DNA of 38,788 nucleotides from Methanocalculus sp. Lineage in GTDB: Archaea > Halobacteriota > Methanomicrobia > Methanomicrobiales > Methanocorpusculaceae. Location: assembly GCF_030651615.1 (NCBI RefSeq), contig NZ_JAUSCG010000107.1:1-38788 (forward strand), written 5' to 3'. Each line of letters starts with the position of its first letter. Position 1 is the stretch's first letter. The notes below the pieces were generated by a model, which was not told the DNA's origin, did no database searches, and saw only the letters and a program-made list of their open reading frames with translations. Positions 33,791 through 38,788 of this stretch are shown here, one piece after another. The position numbers and the translations under genes were made by a program.

Positions 33791-34959
33791 GATCAATCGT
33801 CGAAGAGGCATTATCACGAAAGAAGATGGAGGAGGCAGGGGAGGCCGAACAGTCTCCTTCATCCTACGAACGCACACCGATAGTGGATGCTCAGGCTAAA
33901 CCCAGACCGGTGACTGAAGGGGATATGGAAGATGATGACTTCAACGATATCCTTGAGAGCCTCCGCACAATCATCACTGTCGTCGGATGTGGTGGTGGAG
34001 GATCAAACACCATCACCCGGATGTTTGAAGAGAACATCCATGGTGCACGTATGGTTGCAATTAATACCGACGCCCAGCACCTTGCGATGACCAGAGCTGA
34101 TAAGAGGATACTGATCGGCAGACAGACCACCAAAGGCCTCGGTGCCGGTGCAGTTCCTCGTCGGGGTGAAGAGGCCGCACTTGAGAGCGAAGACGCCATT
34201 CACAGAAATATTGCCGGAAGCCATATGGTCTTTGTAACAGCAGGTCTTGGCGGTGGAACCGGAACGGGATCCGCTCCGATCGTTGCAAAGGCGGCTCGGG
34301 AAGAGGGTGCGCTTACAATCGCCGTCGTTACACTCCCCTTCACAGCTGAGGGTGCAAACCGGATGGAGAATGCCGAAGCAGGTCTTGAACATCTCCGTGA
34401 GGTGGCAGATACCGTCATCGTCGTTCCAAACGACCGTCTTCTTGAAGTTGTTCCGCGCCTTCCCCTCTCCACCGCATTCAAGGTTGCCGATGAGGTGCTG
34501 ATGAAAGCGGTCAAAGGGATCACCGAACTGATCACCCTCCCGGGTCTTGTCAACCTCGATTTTGCGGATGTCAGATCCGTTATGGAACAGGGAGGTATTG
34601 CCATGATCGGGATGGGAGAGTCCGATTCCGAAGATAAAGCAATTGATTCGGTGAAGAAAGCCCTCAGATCACCCCTCCTTGATGTGGACATCTCCGGGGC
34701 CACCGCCGCGCTTGTGAATGTCGTCGGCGGGCCGGATATGACAATGTCCGAAGCCGAGGGAGTCGTTCAGGAGATTTATGAGAGGATCGATCCGGGCGCA
34801 CGGATCATATGGGGTGCACAGATCGACCCGGCCATGCAGAACAGAATGAGAACGATGCTGATCGTCACCGGGGTTCAGTCCCCGCAGATATATGGTAAAG
34901 CTGAACGACCCTATGGACAACGCCTCCAGAAACAATATGATATAGATTTTCTCAAGTGA
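33787..34959 (+). CDS. ftsZ: Cell division GTPase FtsZ (FtsZ1-like)
   Basis: 390 residues. Tubulin-like GTPase that builds the division ring. Residues 62-80 (TVVGCGGGGSNTITRM) and NTDAQHL (93-99) bind nucleotide; GGGTGTG (155-161) is the tubulin signature; NLDFADVR is the T7 loop with its catalytic Asp. The N-terminal 55 residues are acidic and flexible, like those of haloarchaeal FtsZ1 (which also starts M-x-S-I-V). The location just before secE and spt5 also fits FtsZ1. GGAGAGG lies five bases before the ATG, which overlaps the dtdA stop by four bases. Archaea often carry a second ftsZ elsewhere. Confidence 0.96.
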   Translation: MRSIVEEALSRKKMEEAGEAEQSPSSYERTPIVDAQAKPRPVTEGDMEDDDFNDILESLRTIITVVGCGGGGSNTITRMFEENIHGARMVAINTDAQHLAMTRADKRILIGRQTTKGLGAGAVPRRGEEAALESEDAIHRNIAGSHMVFVTAGLGGGTGTGSAPIVAKAAREEGALTIAVVTLPFTAEGANRMENAEAGLEHLREVADTVIVVPNDRLLEVVPRLPLSTAFKVADEVLMKAVKGITELITLPGLVNLDFADVRSVMEQGGIAMIGMGESDSEDKAIDSVKKALRSPLLDVDISGATAALVNVVGGPDMTMSEAEGVVQEIYERIDPGARIIWGAQIDPAMQNRMRTMLIVTGVQSPQIYGKAERPYGQRLQKQYDIDFLK

Positions 34960-34965
34960 TTCATC

Positions 34966-35175
34966 ATGGATATGCCAGAATTTAAGAAGCCCAACTTTAA
35001 AAGCCTCAACCTGAATGAGGAGCTGTTTCGAAAGTACATTCGTGTCCTGAAACTGGCACGAACACCCACCAGAGAAGAGTTCATGAAGATCGGCATGGTA
35101 TCGGGGATCGGAATCCTGATCATCGGGATGACCGGATTTATTCTCTATGAGATCATGCGCGTTCTTCCCCACTGA
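34966..35175 (+). CDS. secE: Preprotein translocase subunit SecE (Sec61 gamma)
   Basis: 69 residues with a basic amphipathic N-terminal half (FRKYIRVLKLARTPTREEF) and one C-terminal membrane helix (residues 45-65, GIGILIIGMTGFILYEIM). This size and topology are those of archaeal SecE, which clamps the SecY channel. The place between ftsZ and spt5 is the standard euryarchaeal order. It begins six bases after the ftsZ stop; the internal ATG three codons later (MPEFKK) is an alternative start. Confidence 0.95.
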   Translation: MDMPEFKKPNFKSLNLNEELFRKYIRVLKLARTPTREEFMKIGMVSGIGILIIGMTGFILYEIMRVLPH

Positions 35176-35180
35176 TCATC

Positions 35181-35654
35181 ATGACCGAGGATGAAAACCA
35201 CTACTACGCCGTCAAGACGACCTCGAAGCAGGAGCGCGCTGTTGCCGATGCAATCTATCGCAACATTGAGCGGAGACTCGTTGATATCAAGGTCGTATCG
35301 GTGATCGTTCCCGAGGAGCTGAAGGGGTACGTAATCATCGAGTCGCCTGAAGGGCGTGGAAGAATCCAGGAACTCGTTGAGCGTATTCCAAGTGCACGGT
35401 CGGTTATTCCCGGCGAGACAAAACTTGAAGAAGTTCAGCATTATCTCGTTCCAAAACCGGTCGTCTCGGGAATCGAAGAAGGAACAATCGTTGAACTGAT
35501 CGCCGGACCCTTTAAGGGAGAGAAAGCGGTCGTCAAGCGGGTCGATCTCGGAAAAGAGGAGATCACCGTTGAGTTATACGAGAGTATCGTCCCAATCCCC
35601 ATCACCGTTCGCGGTGACCACGTGAGGGTCATCGAACGGAAGAGCGACGAATAA
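35181..35654 (+). CDS. spt5: Transcription elongation factor Spt5 (NusG family)
   Basis: 157 residues: an NGN domain (NHYYAVKTTSKQERAVADAI, about 5-85) that binds the RNA polymerase clamp and a KOW domain (LIAGPFKGEKAVVKRVD, about 100-150) that contacts ribosomes or RNA. It raises processivity together with Spt4, which is not in this window. It starts five bases after secE and is the last gene before a hairpin with a T-run, so it ends this transcription unit at least in part. Confidence 0.96.
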   Translation: MTEDENHYYAVKTTSKQERAVADAIYRNIERRLVDIKVVSVIVPEELKGYVIIESPEGRGRIQELVERIPSARSVIPGETKLEEVQHYLVPKPVVSGIEEGTIVELIAGPFKGEKAVVKRVDLGKEEITVELYESIVPIPITVRGDHVRVIERKSDE

Positions 35655-35670
35655 CCTATACATCAGGAAC

Positions 35671-35702
35671 GGGTACCGGCCTCTGTACCCCCTTCTTTTT
35701 TT
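35671..35702 (+). terminator. Hairpin plus T-tract after spt5
   Basis: GGGTAC (35671-35676), loop of eight bases, GTACCC (35685-35690), then CC and a T-rich run (TTCTTTTTTT, 35693-35702). Archaeal terminators mainly need the T-run, and the hairpin adds to it. It separates the dtdA-ftsZ-secE-spt5 unit from the ribosomal operon. Confidence 0.75.
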
Positions 35703-35715
35703 CAGAGGATTCCCA

Positions 35716-35790
35716 TCATATTTATCATACTTGCCGTTGACGTATATGAACCACAGCTGATAGCCCAAAAAGGGTTGTCAGCATGGTGAT
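35716..35790 (+). promoter_or_regulatory. rpl11 operon promoter and hairpin leader
   Basis: A TATA-like ATATTTATC lies at about 35718-35726, so transcription should begin near 35745. The leader then forms a strong hairpin: GCTGATAGCCC (35756-35766), loop AAAAA, GGGTTGTCAGC (35772-35782), eleven pairs including two G-T. The Shine-Dalgarno GGTGAT (35785-35790) follows three bases after it and precedes the ATG at 35794 by three bases. Such a stem next to the ribosome site may serve control of the ribosomal operon. Confidence 0.55.
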
Positions 35791-35793
35791 ACT

Positions 35794-36270
35794 ATGGCAG
35801 AAACTGTCGAGGTACTGGTACCCGGCGGTAGAGCGACCGCAGGCCCGCCATTGGGCCCAGCGCTGGGTCCTCTAGGAATCAACGTGAAGGCCGTCGTCGA
35901 AGAGATTAACAAGAAGACGTCGGAATTCAATGGAATGACTGTGCCAGTCACGGTGGAAGTCGACGATAAGAAGAACTTCACCATCTCGGTGGGTATCCCA
36001 CCGACAACGGCATTGATCATTAAAGAAGTTGGTTCAGAGAAGGGGTCATCAAGCCCTAACACCCAGCCGGTTGGTAATCTGCCGCTTGAAGCGATCATTC
36101 GGATCGCTCGCATGAAACAGGAATCTATGCTCTCTTACGACCTCAGAAATGCGGTCAAGGAGGTCATTGGTACCTGCCGCTCCGTAGGAGTGACGATCGA
36201 AGGCATGAAGGCGAAAGAAGCCATTGCCGCGATCAATGCGGGCCAGTTCGATGATCAGCTGAATGCATAG
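35794..36270 (+). CDS. rpl11: Large ribosomal subunit protein uL11
   Basis: 158 residues. The N-terminal proline/glycine-rich segment ATAGPPLGPALGPLGI and the C-terminal domain with IIRIARMKQ are typical of archaeal L11, which binds the GTPase centre of 23S rRNA at the base of the stalk. First gene of the stalk operon L11-L1-L10-L12. Start ATG 35794 after GGTGAT. Confidence 0.97.
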   Translation: MAETVEVLVPGGRATAGPPLGPALGPLGINVKAVVEEINKKTSEFNGMTVPVTVEVDDKKNFTISVGIPPTTALIIKEVGSEKGSSSPNTQPVGNLPLEAIIRIARMKQESMLSYDLRNAVKEVIGTCRSVGVTIEGMKAKEAIAAINAGQFDDQLNA

Positions 36271-36282
36271 ACTTAGAGACAA

Positions 36283-36321
36283 CCATAGGAGATCGTGTAA
36301 CACGGTCGATAACTATGGAGG
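36283..36321 (+). promoter_or_regulatory. Probable L1-binding leader covering the rpl1 ribosome site
   Basis: The 60-base gap between rpl11 and rpl1 folds into two helices with an asymmetric internal loop: CCATAG (36283-36288) with CTATGG (36313-36318), and GATCGTG (36291-36297) with CACGGTC (36301-36307, one G-T pair, loop TAA). The single-stranded sides are GA and GATAA. This matches what I recall of the L1-mRNA element of Methanococcus, with GA opposite GAGAAA between two helices. The lower helix shares two G's with the GGAGG Shine-Dalgarno (36317-36321), so L1 bound here could shut off its own translation. Confidence 0.7.
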
Positions 36322-36330
36322 CATCATTAA

Positions 36331-36972
36331 ATGGTTGAAATAACCCAGATTCTCAAGGCCGTATCCGCGGCTATCGAGCAGGCGCCAGAGAGGAAGTTCC
36401 GGGAGAGTGTGGACATCACAGTCAACCTTAAGCACATCGACATGGCCCAGCCGAAAAACCGTATTGATGCGACGATTCTTCTGCCAGAGAGTGCAGGCAC
36501 CAAAAGGATCGCGGTCTTGGGCAAGGGAGACATTACATCTCAGGCGAAAGAGTCGGGTGTCGATCTGATCATCGGCCCTGAAGAGATCGAACGTCTGGGA
36601 GGTGCTCCGCGTGAAGCCAGACTGGTTGCATGCGAGTATGATTTCTTCCTTGCAGAGACCGCTGTTATGCCCCTCGTAGGCCGATATCTAGGTCCACGAC
36701 TTGGTCCACGCGGCAAGATGCCGATGCCTATCCCACCGGGACAGGACATCAGACCCATTGTAGAGCGTCTGCGCGGTTCAATCAGGATCAGAACAAAGGA
36801 TAAGATGAGCTTTTCAACAAAGGTCGGGACGACAGAGATGTCACCGGATCAGCTTGTTGAGAATATCAATGCAGTCCTCAGGAGAGTTGAGTCAACCCTG
36901 GAGCAGGGTTCACAGAACATCCGATCGGTCTACGTCAAGACGACGATGGGACCGGCAGTGAGGTTGATTTAG
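36331..36972 (+). CDS. rpl1: Large ribosomal subunit protein uL1
   Basis: 213 residues, the archaeal length. Signature KMPMPIPPGQDI and the segments YLGPRLGPRGKMP are L1 hallmarks. L1 binds 23S rRNA helices 76-78 and moves the E-site tRNA; archaeal and bacterial L1 also repress their own operon through an mRNA copy of that site. GGAGG (36317-36321) precedes the ATG by nine bases. The next gene begins directly after its TAG. Confidence 0.97.
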   Translation: MVEITQILKAVSAAIEQAPERKFRESVDITVNLKHIDMAQPKNRIDATILLPESAGTKRIAVLGKGDITSQAKESGVDLIIGPEEIERLGGAPREARLVACEYDFFLAETAVMPLVGRYLGPRLGPRGKMPMPIPPGQDIRPIVERLRGSIRIRTKDKMSFSTKVGTTEMSPDQLVENINAVLRRVESTLEQGSQNIRSVYVKTTMGPAVRLI

Positions 36973-37821
36973 ATGGCAGTGTACACACGCCACCTACCTC
37001 AGTGGAAGCGAGACGAGGTTGAAGAGGTTAAGAAGAATGTTCAGGAGTATGCGTTAATCGGCATCATCGATATGTACGGCATCCCTGCAACACAGTTCCA
37101 GCAGATCCGTCGGAACCTCAAAAAGACCACCATAATTAAAGTGATGAGAAATACGCTGATTGATCACGCGTTCTCAGAACTTGGTGGTGCGTATGAGGGT
37201 CTTAAACAACATATCACCGGACACTCGGCACTTATCTTCACAAACGACAATCCCTTCAAGCTCTTCAAGTCCCTTGAGCAGACGAAGACAAAACGGTCGG
37301 CAAAAGCCGGTGAGATAACACCCGTTGACATCGTTGTTGCAAAAGGACCCACAAGCTTCAAGCCAGGCCCAATCGTCAGTGAACTCCAGCAGGCAGGTAT
37401 TCCCGCCACCATCGAAGGTGGAAAGGTCAAGATCAGAGAGACGAAGACGATTGTAAAGGCAGGAGAGGCAATCGACAGGAAGCAAGTCGGTATCCTCTCA
37501 AAACTCGGCGTCAAACCTATGGACGTCGGTATTGCCCTTAATGTCGCATTCTATCAGGATCAGATGTACCTCCCCGATGTGCTCGGAGTTGACGAAGCCG
37601 AATACTATAACAGACTCGTCCTTGCTGTCCAGCAGGCATTCAACCTCTCGGTCAATGCAGCCTATCCGACTGCATTCACGATGGAGGCAATCCTTGCAAA
37701 GGCATTCCGTGAGGCTCGCAGTCTTGGTATAGAGGCCGCTATCTACGAGAAAGATGTCATCGATGGCATCATCGCAAAGGCATACAGACAGATGAACACG
37801 ATCAAAGTATTAGTTGAATAA
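36973..37821 (+). CDS. rpl10: Large ribosomal subunit protein uL10 (P0)
   Basis: 282 residues. The first 110 bind rRNA beside L11; the central insertion (about 105-180) is archaeal/eukaryotic; the C-terminal helices (FNLSVNAAYPTAF, MEAILAKAFREARSLGIEA) carry the P1 dimers. It is shorter than many archaeal P0 proteins: it ends at KVLVE and lacks the acidic tail with the conserved GLGALFG-like end that P1 has here. The ATG follows the rpl1 stop without a gap, with GAGGT nine bases upstream. Confidence 0.96.
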   Translation: MAVYTRHLPQWKRDEVEEVKKNVQEYALIGIIDMYGIPATQFQQIRRNLKKTTIIKVMRNTLIDHAFSELGGAYEGLKQHITGHSALIFTNDNPFKLFKSLEQTKTKRSAKAGEITPVDIVVAKGPTSFKPGPIVSELQQAGIPATIEGGKVKIRETKTIVKAGEAIDRKQVGILSKLGVKPMDVGIALNVAFYQDQMYLPDVLGVDEAEYYNRLVLAVQQAFNLSVNAAYPTAFTMEAILAKAFREARSLGIEAAIYEKDVIDGIIAKAYRQMNTIKVLVE

Positions 37822-37834
37822 AGGTGACCTAATT

Positions 37835-38140
37835 ATGGAGTATATCTACGCTGCTCTCTTATTGCACTCCGCAGGCAAAACAGTAGAGGAAGAATCCGTC
37901 ATGGCAGTTCTCTCTGCCGCTGGTATCGCTGCAAACGAATCCCGTGTAAAGGCGCTCATTGCAGCCCTTGACGGTGTTGACATCGAAGATGCCATCAGCA
38001 AAGCCGCCGCAGCACCTGTTGCGGTTGCAGCAGCAGCACCCGCTGCAGCAGCAGCTGAAGAGGCCCCCGAAGAGGAAGAGTCAAAGAAGGAAGAGGAAGA
38101 AGAGTCCGGCATGGCCGGTCTTGGAGCCCTCTTCGGCTAA
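37835..38140 (+). CDS. rpl12: Ribosomal stalk protein P1 (archaeal L12)
   Basis: 101 residues. N-terminal dimer domain MEYIYAALLLHSAGKTV, an alanine-rich hinge (about 60-80), an acidic stretch of Glu and Lys and the end GLGALFG, which recruits translation factors. ATG 37835 is chosen because GGTGA precedes it by seven bases and the family starts MEYIYAALLL; a frame from 37814 adds seven residues overlapping the rpl10 end. It ends the operon; a T-rich run follows. Confidence 0.97.
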   Translation: MEYIYAALLLHSAGKTVEEESVMAVLSAAGIAANESRVKALIAALDGVDIEDAISKAAAAPVAVAAAAPAAAAAEEAPEEEESKKEEEEESGMAGLGALFG

Positions 38141-38141
38141 A

Positions 38142-38152
38142 TTTTCTTTTTT
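38142..38152 (+). terminator. T-rich terminator after rpl12
   Basis: TTTTCTTTTTT begins two bases after the rpl12 stop, fitting an archaeal oligo-T terminator. The 134-base gap to the next gene holds a short AGAGC/GCTCT stem near 38165 and otherwise nothing I recognise. Confidence 0.6.
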
Positions 38153-38274
38153 CAATCAATCATTAGAGCATTTGACGCTCTCCAGTCCGGAGATTACCTG
38201 ATTATCCGTTCCCAATCAACAGAACTATTTCCAAATCTTGAAATCATCAGACCCACAACGCATGTAGTTTGACG

Positions 38275-38788
38275 ATGAGCATCGAGATTCTAATCATCAC
38301 GCTTTATCTGCTCGCGATGCTGGCAATAGGCTTTATTGTCCAGAGGCGGGGAAACGTCGAGAGTGCAAAAGGATATCTTATTGCAAACAGAAACGTCGGA
38401 CCATTCTTAATCGGCGGAACGCTCTTTGCCACGTTCTGGGGTGGAGGGACGCTGCTTGGAGGTGCCGGAGCAGCATATAACGGATACCTCCTCGGAACGA
38501 TTGCAGATCCCTGGGCATCCGGGGTCACGCTTATCCTCATGGCAATCTTCTTTGTTACGCTCCTCAGGAGGATGAAGATCGCCTCTCTTGGTGAGATGTA
38601 CCGGCTCAGGTATGGGAAGCGGGTAGCAGCTATTGCCACATTCCTCTCTCTCCCGACACTGATCTTCTGGACTGCCGTGCAGATCCTTGCCATTGGAAAG
38701 ATCATTAACGTATTAGTCGGCATTCCAGCAATAGAATCGGGGGTAATCGCTGGATTAATCGTCATCATCTATACGTATCTCGGCGGGA
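38275..38788 (+). CDS. Sodium:solute symporter family protein (partial)
   Basis: The frame from ATG 38275 (MSIEILIITLYLLAML) stays open to the window end, giving 171 residues of the N-terminal part. Four or five hydrophobic segments are visible, with GGTLFATFWGGGTLLGGAGAAY, RRMKIASLGEMYRLRYG and the family mark IYTYLGG at the very end. This is the SSF (SLC5-like) fold with an inverted-repeat core; members import amino acids, acetate, proline, pantothenate or similar with Na+. The substrate cannot be judged from this part. No clear Shine-Dalgarno. Confidence 0.88.
   Translation, partial: MSIEILIITLYLLAMLAIGFIVQRRGNVESAKGYLIANRNVGPFLIGGTLFATFWGGGTLLGGAGAAYNGYLLGTIADPWASGVTLILMAIFFVTLLRRMKIASLGEMYRLRYGKRVAAIATFLSLPTLIFWTAVQILAIGKIINVLVGIPAIESGVIAGLIVIIYTYLGG

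Noticed and set aside
34200..34703. 167-residue minus-strand open frame inside ftsZ
   Set aside because: Antisense to FtsZ, Ser/Ala/Thr-rich, no motif.
1..38788. CRISPR arrays, insertion sequences, prophage genes
   Set aside because: No regularly spaced repeats, transposase, integrase or phage structural genes seen on either strand.

Overview
The window is archaeal chromosome, most likely from a methanogen of the class Methanomicrobia (order Methanomicrobiales is my best guess; genus not resolvable by eye). Evidence: euryarchaeal housekeeping genes (SecE, Spt5, uL11-uL1-uL10-P1 ribosomal operon, FtsZ1, archaeal IleRS, Thg1-like protein, DtdA, ATP-dependent DNA ligase, NreA), an MptE-type pterin kinase, a DUF2117-type methanogen protein, TATA-like boxes 24-30 bases before many starts (leaderless genes), and a tRNA-Lys gene without an encoded CCA. 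Base composition looks even and I see no insertion sequence, prophage, integrase or CRISPR array.

Layout. 1-3915: minus-strand DNA-repair-like operon (DUF2117 protein, NreA with a C-terminal PCNA-binding box, DNA ligase). 3916-4237: long intergenic stretch with a Cys-rich open frame on the minus strand. 4238-8509: signalling operon of an ErcA-like iron alcohol dehydrogenase, a soluble PAS histidine kinase, a CheY-like regulator and a REC-PAS protein lacking an ATPase domain. 8612-12555: FAD synthase coupled to a JAMM protease, a divergent YgjP-type metallopeptidase with four copies of its N-terminal module, a short membrane protein with a degenerate MNT-HEPN fusion, and a zinc-ribbon protein. 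12598-16496: ABC-2 export system in which one permease is fused to a PrsW-type protease. 16590-16663: tRNA-Lys. 16762-23234: RCK/DHH phosphoesterase, MptE, an unusual radical SAM protein and a P-type ATPase. 23203-29160: GNAT acetyltransferase, IleRS, Thg1-like protein, PRC-barrel protein and a CBS-containing site-2 protease. 29157-32379: molybdopterin operon (58-residue protein, MoeA, MoeA-PBP fusion). 32471-38140: DtdA-FtsZ-SecE-Spt5, a terminator, then the ribosomal stalk operon. 38275-end: start of a sodium:solute symporter.

Most distinctive points: (i) the MNT-HEPN fusion has lost the signature residues of both toxin and antitoxin; (ii) the YgjP protease carries three extra N-terminal modules; (iii) an ABC permease is joined to an intramembrane protease; (iv) an ErcA-type regulatory dehydrogenase is coupled to a two-component system; (v) the rpl1 leader folds into what looks like an L1-binding site that covers the Shine-Dalgarno sequence; (vi) a small unlisted gene heads the moeA operon, with an inverted repeat on its TATA box. 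All functional statements come from reading motifs; no database search was possible.
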